A stretch of DNA of 64,000 nucleotides from Bacillus sp. P14.5 (GTDB lineage Bacteria > Bacillota > Bacilli > Bacillales > Bacillaceae_B), in contig NZ_NIJF01000060.1 in the NCBI RefSeq assembly GCF_003316765.1, positions 124,001 to 188,000 of the forward strand, read 5' to 3'. Positions 56,122-64,000 of this stretch are shown here, one piece after another (the stretch's first letter is position 1; every line of letters begins with the position of its first letter). Under the pieces are notes generated by a model. That model ran no database searches. It had not been told where the DNA came from and saw only the letters and a list, made by a program, of their open reading frames with translations. The translations under genes were made by a program, and so were the position numbers.

Positions 56122-57000
56122 ATGGAACTCAGCTGGTTAAGAACATTTATTACGGCCGCTCAATTTAATAATTTCCGGAAAGCTTCAGAACAGCTTTTTA
56201 TCTCCCAGCCCTCGGTAACCGTACATATTAAGCAGTTGGAAAGAGAGCTTGGAGTATCTCTTTTCGATCGAAAAGGGAAAAGCTTAAAACTTACGGAAGC
56301 CGGAAGGTTATATTTAAACCATGCAAAGGAATTAATCAGAATTTACGAAGAAGGAATTACAGACCTGCAATCTTACAGCCAGGGGTATACCGCTAAATTG
56401 ACAATTGCAATTTCTCCATTAATTGCTGATAATGTTCTGCCCTATGTTCTTAAGCAGTATCTTAAAAGACATCCAGAGGTCGAGATATCAGTCAAAATCA
56501 TTGAATCACAGGAGATTGAGAAAGCTGTGCTGGAGGAAAAAGTTGATATAGGCTTATCGTGTTTGCACAGCTACCACCCGCAAATTGAAAGCACGAAGCT
56601 GTATTCAGACAAGGTCATCCTGGTGGCTCCCCATGACGGCAGGGATTTTGAATCCGCCTATCCCCTGGAGGAAGAAGAACTCCTGGAATCCAATTATTTA
56701 CTCACCCATAATCATCCGGACTACTGGGACGATCTATGCACCACGGTGAAGAGGTTTTATCCTGCTGCGCGAATGATGGAAGTTTCCCAGATTCATATAA
56801 CCAAACGGTTTATCGTCGAAGGACTTGGGGTTTCCTACCTCCCTTCATCTACGGTCAGAAGGGAATTGCTAGAAGGACGAATGCTGGAAATAAGGACGGA
56901 TACTTTCGATTTGCCAGAGGCAAACATATACTCGATCCTCAAGTATCGTCATAAAGAACAGAAGGAGTTTCTTGAGTTTCTGTCGGGGTTCAGGTTATGA
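56122..57000 (+). CDS. citR: LysR-type regulator of citA
   Basis: 292 residues from the ATG at 56122 after AAGGAGG; an upstream in-frame ATG at 56092 precedes that site. The HTH is ELSWLRTFITAAQFNNFRKASEQLFISQPSVTVHIKQLERELGVSLFDR, and the rest is a LysR substrate domain. Divergent from citA. In B. subtilis CitR represses citA. Confidence 0.85.
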   Translation: MELSWLRTFITAAQFNNFRKASEQLFISQPSVTVHIKQLERELGVSLFDRKGKSLKLTEAGRLYLNHAKELIRIYEEGITDLQSYSQGYTAKLTIAISPLIADNVLPYVLKQYLKRHPEVEISVKIIESQEIEKAVLEEKVDIGLSCLHSYHPQIESTKLYSDKVILVAPHDGRDFESAYPLEEEELLESNYLLTHNHPDYWDDLCTTVKRFYPAARMMEVSQIHITKRFIVEGLGVSYLPSSTVRRELLEGRMLEIRTDTFDLPEANIYSILKYRHKEQKEFLEFLSGFRL

Positions 57001-57055
57001 GGAAAATCTTTTAAAATATGTAAGAATAACAGAAATCTTTTCTTAGTCCATCCAC

Positions 57056-57319
57056 TTACAGAAGAAAGATAAATGATGAAACAAGAAGGATGAGAAGGGA
57101 ACCCCCGAAAACAAAAATAGCACTTCTCTTTCTTCCTCTTTGAAGTTCTTCAACACTGATGACAACAAAGAACAATCCGGATGCCATGCTGCTGTATCCA
57201 AGCAATCCAATATTTTAGGTGATTAATAAGGTCACTGACAGAATGAGGGTCAGAAGAAGAAAGAAAATTTTAAAAGAAATAATGACTAAACTGCTGCGAT
57301 TTTCAGCTGAAACTTTCAT
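57056..57319 (-). pseudogene. DUF3953-like membrane protein with in-frame TAA
   Basis: ATG 57319 after AAAGGAGATACC reads MKVSAENRSSLVIISFKIFF and one helix, then TAA at 57215-57217. The same frame continues (NIGLLGYSSMASGLFFVVISVEELQRGRKRS and two more helices) to a TAA at 57056. One stop in an 87-residue frame. The ELQRxRK motif between helices matches DUF3953. Truncated after 34 codons as read. Confidence 0.65.
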
Positions 57320-57371
57320 AATGGTATCTCCTTTCATTCCGAAATTTTTTCTAAAAAATTTTCACAGTATA

Positions 57372-57710
57372 TTAAAATCTACCGGTTCCTTCTCTTCGAG
57401 GGGATAGCATTTCTTTAGTTAACACTTTCCATCCATTGTTTTTCAGTTTTTCTATGTATGCTGTGCATGTTATTTCCTCCTTTTCAATGGCAAGAGGCGA
57501 CAAAGAAACCCAGCACTCATCCGCATGATAATCTATCGTTACTTTCGCCACTTCATATCCATTATGAAAATCAGCATCAAACCCTGGATCGGCAATAATA
57601 TCTTCTTTGCATGGTCTGATATTCGACTCGAAAGTTTTCATAAGTGTTGCCATCGGGCTTTTCTCCTTCACAGAAGAAACAAATAGTATCAGATTAATCT
57701 TCAATGACAT
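57372..57710 (-). CDS. Hypothetical protein
   Basis: 112 residues behind GAAGGAGGAGC. The middle (VAKVTIDYHADECWVSLSPLAIEKEEITCTAYIEKLKNNGWKVLTKEM) is a compact alpha/beta-looking domain. No signal peptide or membrane helix. Not recognised. Confidence 0.6.
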   Translation of the reverse strand: MSLKINLILFVSSVKEKSPMATLMKTFESNIRPCKEDIIADPGFDADFHNGYEVAKVTIDYHADECWVSLSPLAIEKEEITCTAYIEKLKNNGWKVLTKEMLSPRREGTGRF

Positions 57711-57896
57711 GCTCCTCCTTCAGAGATATTTTTCTATATTTTATCATCGAACGATAAGTAATAACACCTTTCAAATAATGTAGTCTTTAGACGTCTCAAT
57801 TGTTCAATCTGTGTGAATACCCTGGATAATGAAAATGAGGAACCCCCTATCACAGGAGGTTCCTTCTTTAATGGAAAGTCTATTCTATAGCTCATA

Positions 57897-58331
57897 TCAA
57901 TAAACACTGTCACACGTCCCGCCTTCTGGTTCATAATAACAATGATTTTTAAATTGACCGGCAAAAGGCTGGCCGTACCAGGTTGGCGGACAGGGTGCAT
58001 AGGGATTGAAATACCATAAAGCGTATTTTGCAGGGTGCTGGCGCCAGTAATCTAAATTCTGTTTGGCCAGCCTTTTTTCTACAGACCTGGCTCTGTTATA
58101 AAAAAGATTTCCTTTTTGGACAGCCTCGAAGGAGTAATTCCCTCCCTGTACTTGGTATATTACATCATTAATGGTTCTCACATCTTTAAAGTCTAAACAA
58201 TCCGCTACAGCTCGGTTAACTATGACATTTCCGACATACAGCATGCCCTGCTTTCCTTCACCTTCAGCTTCAGCCCGCATCATCCTAGCCATTAAGGCAA
58301 TGTCAGAATCTCTATACTTCACTCTTGGCAT
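57897..58331 (-). CDS. cwlJ: Spore cortex-lytic hydrolase CwlJ
   Basis: 144 residues from the ATG at 58331 (GAGGTGAAAAAT upstream); the frame is open to 58376 without a site. DSDIALMARMMRAEAEGEGKQGMLYVGNVIVNR is the SleB/CwlJ hydrolase core with the catalytic glutamate in RAEAEGE. Length equals CwlJ of B. subtilis (142), and there is no peptidoglycan-binding domain, which separates it from SleB. CwlJ lies in the spore coat and degrades cortex during Ca-dipicolinate germination. The usual partner gerQ is not adjacent. Confidence 0.9.
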   Translation of the reverse strand: MPRVKYRDSDIALMARMMRAEAEGEGKQGMLYVGNVIVNRAVADCLDFKDVRTINDVIYQVQGGNYSFEAVQKGNLFYNRARSVEKRLAKQNLDYWRQHPAKYALWYFNPYAPCPPTWYGQPFAGQFKNHCYYEPEGGTCDSVY

Positions 58332-58528
58332 ATTTTTCACCTCAGAAATAGTGTATTGAAAACAGCCTGTCCTCATGTCAGAAATAACAAAATTAAGCTG
58401 GTCCTTATTGAAGAATAGAGCTTAATATAGTTACGCAGGGATCTTCTTGAGATTATTCTTCAAGAATTTGTGATCTATGTAACCTGAATATCCGTGCAGG
58501 ACACAAGGGGTGTTGTATTATTCAAGAC

Positions 58529-58562
58529 TAACTTCGTAAACTTTTTTGCTTTTGAATATGTT
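58529..58562. mobile_element. MITE end fragment
   Basis: ACTTCGTAAAC, TTTTTTGCTTTT and GAATATG lie in the same order as at 2570-2600 of the short copy, so this looks like one terminal repeat of the same element. No matching second end was found. It sits just upstream of the SOS promoter. Confidence 0.4.
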
Positions 58563-58568
58563 AATATT

Positions 58569-58597
58569 TTGAATAACAGGAACGTTTGTTCTATAAT
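58569..58597 (+). promoter_or_regulatory. SOS (LexA)-controlled promoter
   Basis: A TTGAAT -35 box (58569-58574) and TATAAT -10 box (58592-58597) are exactly 17 bp apart. The spacer ends in GAACGTTTGTTC (58580-58591), a perfect GAAC-N4-GTTC match to the Bacillus LexA box. A repressor there would block RNA polymerase. The promoter drives the gene now interrupted by the IS element. Confidence 0.8.
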
Positions 58598-58798
58598 GAA
58601 GGTAATATGGAGGTGTGGGTTTATAATGAGACCAAATTTAACGAACTTCCGAAAGAAGTCTCCCTCTTCAAGCGTGTGAAGGGCGTAGTCCAACGGTAAG
58701 GGGGAGATGAATTTCGGTTGGGCGGTAGCCCAAAAGTTTCTGTCTTTTATCTCAATGTGGTATAATCAGTCTTATTACGTATAAGGGCTGATATAACA

Positions 58799-59197
58799 AT
58801 GAATTTAGATAGTAATAATCATTCAGTGTTCTTGATGTATTACCATTTGGTTTTGGTTGTGAAATATAGAAGGAAAGTCATTGATGACAACATTTCAGAT
58901 TATTCGAAAGAAAAGTTTGTATCCTTGGGTGAGAAATACAACATCACATTGGTCGAATGGAACCACGATATTGACCACGTTCATATTCTGTTCAAAGCCC
59001 ATCCTAATACCGAACTTTCAAAGTTCATCAACGCATACAAAAGTGCCAGTTCAAGACTTATCAAAAAAGATTTTCCTTTTGTGCGAAAGAAACTATGGAA
59101 AGAAATGTTTTGGTCAAGAAGTTTTTGTTTGTTGACCACTGGTGGTTCGCCTATTGAGGTGGTTAAAAAATACATCGAAAATCAAGGGATAAAGTGA
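58799..59197 (+). CDS. tnpA: IS200/IS605 transposase TnpA (Y1 HUH)
   Basis: 132 residues. The HUH motif is DIDHVHILF and the nucleophile is the tyrosine in EVVKKYIENQG near residue 125. It cuts and joins single-stranded DNA at the hairpin ends of the element. Followed after 11 bases by tnpB. Uninterrupted, so possibly active. Confidence 0.9.
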   Translation: MNLDSNNHSVFLMYYHLVLVVKYRRKVIDDNISDYSKEKFVSLGEKYNITLVEWNHDIDHVHILFKAHPNTELSKFINAYKSASSRLIKKDFPFVRKKLWKEMFWSRSFCLLTTGGSPIEVVKKYIENQGIK

Positions 59198-59208
59198 GGT
59201 GATTTGAT

Positions 59209-60321
59209 ATGGCTAAACAGAATAAAGCATACAAATTCAGAATATATCCAACAGATGAACAGTCTTTGATTATCCGTAAAACCTTTGGTTGTGTTCGCTT
59301 TGTCTACAACAAAATGTTAGCTGAACGAAAAGAAACCTATGAAAACCTAAAAGATGATAAAGAAGCATTGAAATCAACAAAACACCCCACCCCTGCCAAG
59401 TACAAAAAAGAGTATGAATGGCTAAAGGAAGTAGACTCACTAGCGTTGGCGAACGCACAATTAAATTTAGAGAAGGCATATAAAGCCTTCTTCAAAGGGA
59501 ATGCCAAGTTTCCGAAATTTAAAAGCAAGCGACAGAAACAAAGCTACACAACAAATGTCGTAAACGGTAATATTAAGTTATTGGATGGTCATATCAAGTT
59601 ACCTAAACTAAAAAAGGTCAAAATCAAACAACATCGTGAAATACCTTTATTTCACAAAATCAAATCTTCCACCCTTTCTATGACTGCATCAGGTAAATAC
59701 TATATTTCTATTCTGACAGAGTATGAGAAGGAAATAGAAACCAAAAAAATCAAAGAAGTAGTTGGATTAGACTTTGCAATGGATGGGTTGTTTGTTGATA
59801 GTGAGGGTGAGAAAGCCAATTACCCTAAATTTTATCGACAAGTGCTTGATAAATTAGCAAAAGAACAACGAAAACTTTCTCGAAAAAAGAAAGGCTCTTC
59901 GAATTGGAACAAGCAACGCATAAGAGTTGCCAAAATCCAAGAGAAAGTCGCCAATCAACGCAAAAACTTTCTTCACCATAAATCCAATGTAATAGTGACT
60001 AATTTTGACGCTGTTGTGATTGAAGATTTGGATATGAAAGCTATGTCGCAAGCATTAAAATTCGGAAAAAGTGTTGCTGATAATGGTTGGGGAATGTTCA
60101 CCTCTTTCTTACAATACAAACTAAAGGAACAAGGGAAACAACTTATCAAAATAGATAAATGGTTCCCATCCACAAAAACTTGCTCGAAATGTGGTTCGGT
60201 AAGAGAAATCAAACTATCAGAGCGTACTTTTCAATGCACTTGTGGTCTAAATCTCGATAGAGATTACAATTCAGCACTCAATATCAAAAAAGAAGGCATT
60301 CGCTTAATAGCAAGCGCCTAA
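59209..60321 (+). CDS. tnpB: RNA-guided nuclease TnpB
   Basis: 370 residues, complete. The OrfB N-terminal domain is AYKFRIYPTDEQSLIIRKTFGCVRFVYNKML. The RuvC-like nuclease has VGLDFAMDG (first Asp near 190), VIEDLDMKAMS (Glu) and LDRDYNSALNI (last Asp). The zinc ribbon is CSKCGSV...CTCG. TnpB cuts DNA guided by the omega-RNA made from the 3' end of the element, helping the IS persist. All catalytic residues are present. Confidence 0.9.
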   Translation: MAKQNKAYKFRIYPTDEQSLIIRKTFGCVRFVYNKMLAERKETYENLKDDKEALKSTKHPTPAKYKKEYEWLKEVDSLALANAQLNLEKAYKAFFKGNAKFPKFKSKRQKQSYTTNVVNGNIKLLDGHIKLPKLKKVKIKQHREIPLFHKIKSSTLSMTASGKYYISILTEYEKEIETKKIKEVVGLDFAMDGLFVDSEGEKANYPKFYRQVLDKLAKEQRKLSRKKKGSSNWNKQRIRVAKIQEKVANQRKNFLHHKSNVIVTNFDAVVIEDLDMKAMSQALKFGKSVADNGWGMFTSFLQYKLKEQGKQLIKIDKWFPSTKTCSKCGSVREIKLSERTFQCTCGLNLDRDYNSALNIKKEGIRLIASA

Positions 60322-60455
60322 TAAAAAATAAACTTTTGGAACAAGAGGGTTAGCTTGGTCAATTTCGTTAGCTAATAAAAGTGGCGATTACCCAAGAAGC
60401 CCCCACTTCAAGCGACCCGTAAGGGTGGTAATTGGTGGGAGTAGTTCACGACAGT
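60200..60455 (+). ncRNA. Candidate omega-RNA of TnpB
   Basis: Expected to overlap the end of tnpB and run to the right end of the element. The 3' part contains the nested hairpin CCCAC...ACCCGTAAGGGT...GTGGG (60402-60440), then GAGTAGTTCAC. The guide would be the flanking DNA that follows. Boundaries are estimates. Confidence 0.5.
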
Positions 60456-60735
60456 TGTCCCGAAATTTCATTTCTCCACCTACATTCAAAACTATTTTAA
60501 GAGCAATGTTGGAAAACCATATCGTGATGTTGTAAATGCTTGGGTTCAGGAAGAGAAACGAAAGAAAGATCCCTCGTACCAGAAAAACATTGCACCCCAA
60601 TTTGAATACAATCAATTCATTCGTGACTTTTTCGCTGACCCGAAAAACCAAGGCAGAAGCCGTGATGAAGCGATTGCAGCGTGGAATGTAATTAAAAAAC
60701 TTCCCGGGAACAACATCTATGTATCTAATAATTAG

Positions 60736-61038
60736 TTACTAACTTTGCAGCATCTCTATTTGCTCTGTTTTAGTTCTTCTTATATAATCCTTCTACATAC
60801 TTGAACGCCTTTGAAATCTACTAGAGATTTTTTTTTTATTACCTGATACTTCTCACCCTATATCTCTTTTTCATTCACTGTTCTTACCCTTCTCAGACAA
60901 GCATGCAGCTTTTCTTTGAAACTTTCAGTAACTGAACTCGTACTTGTAAGAGGAGAATTATTAAAAAGCCTTTTGGTGCGAATGAGCTGTTTAGGTCTCT
61001 ATTCAGAAAAAAGTTAGTTAGGCAGGAGGTCATAAAGC
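60736..61038. other. Short gene-free stretch
   Basis: About 300 AT-rich bases downstream of the disrupted gene. No gene or structure seen apart from the ribosome binding site of the next gene. Confidence 0.4.
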
Positions 61039-61239
61039 ATGAATCGTAAAAAAGAAAACCCCTATGTTTATAAATGCATCGCCATTTTGACGATTGCATT
61101 AATTCCGGTTTCTGCCGGCCTAGCCCTCATTTTAGAATTGAACAGAGATGCCTTTCAATTTCTCTTAATGTTTATTGGGATGAGTGCAGTAAGCTGGAGC
61201 AGTTGGAATAAATATAAACATATTTTAAGACAGAGATAG
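61039..61239 (+). CDS. Small two-helix membrane protein
   Basis: 66 residues behind GGAGGTCATAAAGC. Two helices near 12-32 and 38-56. Unknown family; monocistronic with its own terminator. Confidence 0.6.
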   Translation: MNRKKENPYVYKCIAILTIALIPVSAGLALILELNRDAFQFLLMFIGMSAVSWSSWNKYKHILRQR

Positions 61240-61310
61240 GTTGACGCGGAAAACACGGGTAAAAGCAATATCCATAGCACAATTGTAAGATTGTACATGC
61301 ACATTATAAG

Positions 61311-61346
61311 ATAAACAAACACACACAGACATCTGTGCGTGTTTAT
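61311..61346 (+). terminator. Terminator after the 66-aa protein
   Basis: AAACACACACAGA and TCTGTGCGTGTTT form a 13-bp stem with one mismatch around CA, followed by ATT. Confidence 0.65.
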
Positions 61347-61387
61347 TCAGCAACATTTCTTCATTGGTATAGTAAGTTTCTCTATTA

Positions 61388-62073
61388 CTATTTTAAATCC
61401 TGAAGTTCATTCACTGTGACGAACTCATAGCCTTCTTCTGCCAATAGCTTAATTATTCTTTCGAGCAACTTGAGCTGTTCCCCGGATTGATCATACATAG
61501 GGTGGAGAAGAATAATCGACCCATTCTCTAGGTTTCGCTTCACATAATCTACTTTATCATCAGCAGTATCAGGTTCAATATTCCAAGTAATAGTTTCTTT
61601 TTGTTTTTATCTAAATAATAAGGTAAAGCTGCTAACTTTTTGCCATTAGGTGGGCGGAAGTCTATTTCTCCTTCGTAACCAATACTTTTGATTATATCGT
61701 CTGTTTTTTCTATTTCCTCTTTAATAAAAGAAGGCGATTTAAAAACCATTCGTTGGTGGGAATAAGTGTGATTACCAACCTGGTGACCTGCTTCTACAAT
61801 CTTTATTGCTTCTTCTTGGTTCTTTTCAATTTCATTACCAATCAGGAAAAATGTTGCTTTTACATCGTACTTGTTTAACATGGCGAGAATAGAATCAACT
61901 TTTTTAGTTGGACCATCATCAAAGGTCAAGGCAACCACTTTCTGATTGGTTTCTACCATATTTGTTAGACCTCCGAATAATTGAAATGTTCTTGAATTCA
62001 TCAATTTATAAGTGCCAAATAAAAAGAAAACTAACAAAATAGCTATACTGATGAATAGCATCCTCTTTTTCAT
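61388..62073 (-). pseudogene. Polysaccharide deacetylase, frameshifted
   Basis: From ATG 62073: an N-terminal membrane anchor (FISIAILLVFFLFGTYKLM), then the NodB domain with VVALTFDDGPT (metal Asp), KATFFLIG, and VGNHTYSHQRM (metal His pair). At about 61600-61605, in DKNKKK, an A-run is one base short; the other frame continues ETITWNIEPDTADDKVDYVK, NGSIILLHPMYDQSGEQLKL and LAEEGYEFVTVNELQDLK to a TAG at 61388. As read the first frame ends at 61549 and loses the catalytic C-terminal LLHP motif. It would act on peptidoglycan or chitin-like polymers outside the membrane. Confidence 0.8.
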
Positions 62074-62385
62074 ACCCTTTTCATTTCCCCCTCAAGTTGC
62101 TCATAGACTGTATTCTTTTATAGTAATTTATCAGAATCCATTTGGAAACGTTTTTGTTAAGTGTTGTTATTCATTTGAGTGCTATAATTTGTGTTGAATT
62201 CATTATTAAGAGGATAAAACCAACAAGAAGGGAACAACGATTCATTGTGAATTGTGTGTTCCCGATTATTTTCATAATTTATATTTTCCCCTCCATCAAC
62301 TGAACCTCTTTGTATTAGGAAGGGTTTTTCTATTCCTTGTCACTCCTTTAAACTCGGAGACATTGGCTGAAAACTTTTTACTTGC
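62074..62385. other. Intergenic region with a hairpin
   Basis: GGGAACA and TGTTCCC pair at 62228-62263 across a 20-base loop, followed by a weak T run. No gene seen. Confidence 0.45.
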
Positions 62386-62862
62386 CTAAAAGTCTATCTC
62401 AAGATGGTGCTTGATTTCATCAAAAATTTCCTTTTCTGCCTTAACAGAAATTAAAGGTTTCTCTCTTAACGAATCTACTCCGTCATATGTAAACAGAATT
62501 GTACCGTCTTCTAATATGTAAAAGGAGTAGGGGATTTCCCCCGAAGTAAAGTATTCTGTTTCAAAAAAAGAGAACATATAACTATTTTGCGATTTCAACT
62601 CTGTGAAAAACTCATTGGTGCTGAGCTCTTTAATCGTTAATCCGCTGACCAGTTCTAAGGTCTCCTCTATCTTAGATTGATCAGTAATACTTTTGGTTAA
62701 TGTTTCATCGGTTAGATCATTCTCCACCTTTTGTACGAAGAGCATTTCAGCAAAACTTTTATCTTCAATATCCACAACTTCTTCACCCGCAGAACAAGCC
62801 CCCATACAAAATGCAGTAAGAAGAAGAATTATTATGGAGAGAAAATTGTAGGTCTTTTTCAT
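62386..62862 (-). CDS. Lipoprotein of unknown function
   Basis: 158 residues from the ATG at 62862 (GGGAGGATAAA upstream). Signal peptide KKTYNFLSIIILLLTAFCMGAC with lipobox MGAC; the mature part is anchored outside. It has a helical part (IEETLELVSGLTIKEL) and a beta part (SYMFSFFETEYFTSGEIPYSFYILEDGTILF). Not recognised. Confidence 0.7.
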   Translation of the reverse strand: MKKTYNFLSIIILLLTAFCMGACSAGEEVVDIEDKSFAEMLFVQKVENDLTDETLTKSITDQSKIEETLELVSGLTIKELSTNEFFTELKSQNSYMFSFFETEYFTSGEIPYSFYILEDGTILFTYDGVDSLREKPLISVKAEKEIFDEIKHHLEIDF

Positions 62863-63172
62863 TTTATCCTCCCTGTTACCATCCTGTTTTTCCACAAATA
62901 TTCCCTTTCTAATGAGCTGAAAAATGCCCTGACTCCAAAAAAATCTGTCCTAATAGTGAAATATTAAACTCCCATACAAATTGATTCACTGCTTTTCTTA
63001 AAAAGCGATCATTATTTACACGGTGACTGTTTTTTTATAAGTGCTTGACTCAAGTGCTGGATGGTAATTATTCTCTTGATTGAGAGCATATTTAACTGAG
63101 ATTAAAAATTCTTTTTTAGAAAAGAATTTGATATACTAAACCCATACATAATTTCGAAATGAGTGATATAGA

Positions 63173-63421
63173 ATGATAACTTCTTACGAAAAGATTAATA
63201 TTTCCGGAAATAAGACAGCTGAAGTCTACCTTCACCTGACGCCTGATAAACGATTCATTGTATCCATTCCCGCAATCCATTGGTCTGCAGAATTCAATAA
63301 ACATGATGATCTGAATTTTCAAGATGACCAGTTGAAAGCATCTTTAAATTTCCACTTGTTCGAAGGAAATACTGATGAATTAGTCGTGGCCATTAAAGAA
63401 CTAGCTCAAAAGCATGTTTAG
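63173..63421 (+). CDS. YueH-like small protein
   Basis: 82 residues. The order of elements (VYLHLTPDKRFIVSIPAIHWSAEF then a helical tail) resembles the YueH family of Bacillus, but this is from memory. No membrane segment. The ribosome binding site is weak (ATGAGTGATATAGA). Convergent with the DUF5316 gene. Confidence 0.5.
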   Translation: MITSYEKINISGNKTAEVYLHLTPDKRFIVSIPAIHWSAEFNKHDDLNFQDDQLKASLNFHLFEGNTDELVVAIKELAQKHV

Positions 63422-63443
63422 GATTATAAATTTTAACTGCCTG

Positions 63444-63848
63444 TCAGCTGCTCTCTGGAGTATGAAACGGGCATTTTTTTTTGTGAAATAGGCTTCTCCA
63501 GATTTTAAATCTGTATAAATTGATAATTTTCTTCCCTATTGTCAAACTCTTACCTGATCTCTTAAAAAACATCGTCAAAATAATCGCAGCAGCGAAGTGA
63601 GGTGCCCCCGCCAACGCAAAAGCACTCATCAACCTGGTTCTCTTCTTCCTCTCCTCTTTCGTTTCGGTGGAAGTATTCGCCCTGAATTGACTACCGCTGA
63701 TGAAGGCTCCGGAAAATAGTCCTGAAATGAAAAGAGCTGCGAAACCAACACCCCCACAAATGAATGTAAGTACTTCTTCCCCAGTTAACCAACCTGCCAA
63801 GAAGAACAGGAAGGCGGATAAGAAACCTGCAAAAAAGATCCTTTTCAT
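63444..63848 (-). CDS. DUF5316-like membrane protein with extended C-terminus
   Basis: 134 residues. Helices near 4-24, 28-50 and 78-95. GAFISGSQFRANTSTETKEERKKR is the loop typical of DUF5316, whose members usually end soon after the last helix (near FFKRSGK). Here the frame runs on for about 35 more residues, across a hairpin that looks like the terminator of the convergent gene. So the ancestral stop was probably lost. Confidence 0.6.
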   Translation of the reverse strand: MKRIFFAGFLSAFLFFLAGWLTGEEVLTFICGGVGFAALFISGLFSGAFISGSQFRANTSTETKEERKKRTRLMSAFALAGAPHFAAAIILTMFFKRSGKSLTIGKKIINLYRFKIWRSLFHKKKCPFHTPESS

Positions 63849-64000
63849 GTTTTTTTCTCTCCTTCAACTAAATACATACGTATCAATACTGAATAAGGAT
63901 TCATAATTTTCCGCACCTTTTTGGTTCTGCAAAATATTCTTCTACTGTTTAAAGGAATCTTCAATAATTTCTAAGTTTCCGGAGAAAATAATGGGAGAGG

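Larger units (their letters stand above)
58650..60455 (+). mobile_element. IS200/IS605-family insertion sequence
   Basis: About 1.8 kb with tnpA then tnpB. Both ends hold AGAAG(T/C)(C)TCCC or CCCCC followed by (A/T)CTTCAAGCG: AGAAGTCTCCCTCTTCAAGC at 58654 and AGAAGCCCCCACTTCAAGCG at 60394. Each starts a hairpin. No inverted repeats or target duplication, as expected. Exact ends were not fixed. Confidence 0.75.
58627..60735 (+). pseudogene. SAP/DUF6434-type gene disrupted by an IS200/IS605 element
   Basis: The start (MRPNLTNF, ATG 58627, GGAGGTG upstream) resembles the opening of DUF6434/SAP-domain proteins. The frame enters the IS end within about eight codons. Past the IS, from about 60465 to the TAG at 60735, an open frame reads KFHFSTYIQNYFKSN, VGKPYRDVVNAWVQEEKRKKDPSY and APQFEYNQFIRDFFADPKNQ, which is the DUF6434 C-terminus. 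The middle (about 60-100 residues by comparison with remembered relatives) is missing, so there has been a deletion as well as an insertion. Linking the two halves is inference. Confidence 0.6.

Noticed and set aside
58608..58700. Gene starting at ATG 58608 (MEVWVYNETKFNELPK)
   Set aside because: It has a weaker ribosome binding site, runs into the IS end and stops soon. The ATG at 58627 with GGAGGTG is the better start.
60388..60651. Minus-strand 87-codon frame at the IS right end
   Set aside because: It is antisense to the DUF6434 C-terminal coding region and crosses the IS boundary.
1..64000. Prophage or genomic island covering the whole window
   Set aside because: No integrase, structural phage genes, tRNA-flanking repeats or compositional break over a large span were seen; the IS and MITEs are isolated.

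Overview
The window looks like chromosomal DNA from a spore-forming member of the Bacillaceae. The evidence is low-to-moderate G+C, strong AGGAGG-type ribosome binding sites, T-tailed hairpin terminators, a CwlJ germination hydrolase, a CitA/CitR pair, a SwrC-like pump beside a TetR regulator (the yerO-swrC arrangement of Bacillus subtilis) and a Bacillus-type SOS box. The genus is not fixed by what can be read here. No rRNA or tRNA genes, prophage or CRISPR array were seen.

Layout. 1-9.5 kb: small metabolic and stress genes (flavin monooxygenase, C45 acyltransferase, sugar acetyltransferase, GIY-YIG protein, an ECF sigma factor with two VOC proteins, a phosphotransferase, small membrane proteins). 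9.6-21.9 kb: one tight eight-gene minus-strand operon encoding an ABC exporter, a MoxR ATPase, a DUF58 protein, two large VWA membrane proteins and a coiled-coil membrane protein, with a candidate ECF-type promoter. 22-28 kb: a decayed methyltransferase-Nudix-kinase cluster, an Old Yellow Enzyme and a frameshifted AI-2E family permease. 28.5-33 kb: RND pump and its TetR regulator. 33-41.8 kb: a broken GAF-STAS protein, a hydrolase, a lipoprotein and an FtsX-type ABC transporter with its own two-component system. 42-54 kb: small membrane and spore-type proteins, a CPBP protease operon, a catalytically degenerate RelA-like protein, an MFS/SgrR pair and a DUF2268 lipoprotein. 54-64 kb: citA-citR, cwlJ, an IS200/IS605 element with TnpB sitting inside an SOS-promoter gene, a broken deacetylase and small proteins.

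Two themes stand out. First, five intergenic regions carry tandem arrays of palindromic units. The arrays do not share sequence, but all have a period of about 52-53 bp, which is five turns of B-DNA; a sixth palindrome family has two copies 42 bp apart (four turns). This is the most unusual feature of the window. Second, at least nine genes are broken by single in-frame stops, one-base frameshifts, a miniature transposon or the IS element, and one lipoprotein gene seems to have lost its ATG. This is either active gene decay or residual sequencing error; several lesions are in homopolymers, but the substitution-type stops and the transposon insertions are not easily blamed on sequencing.
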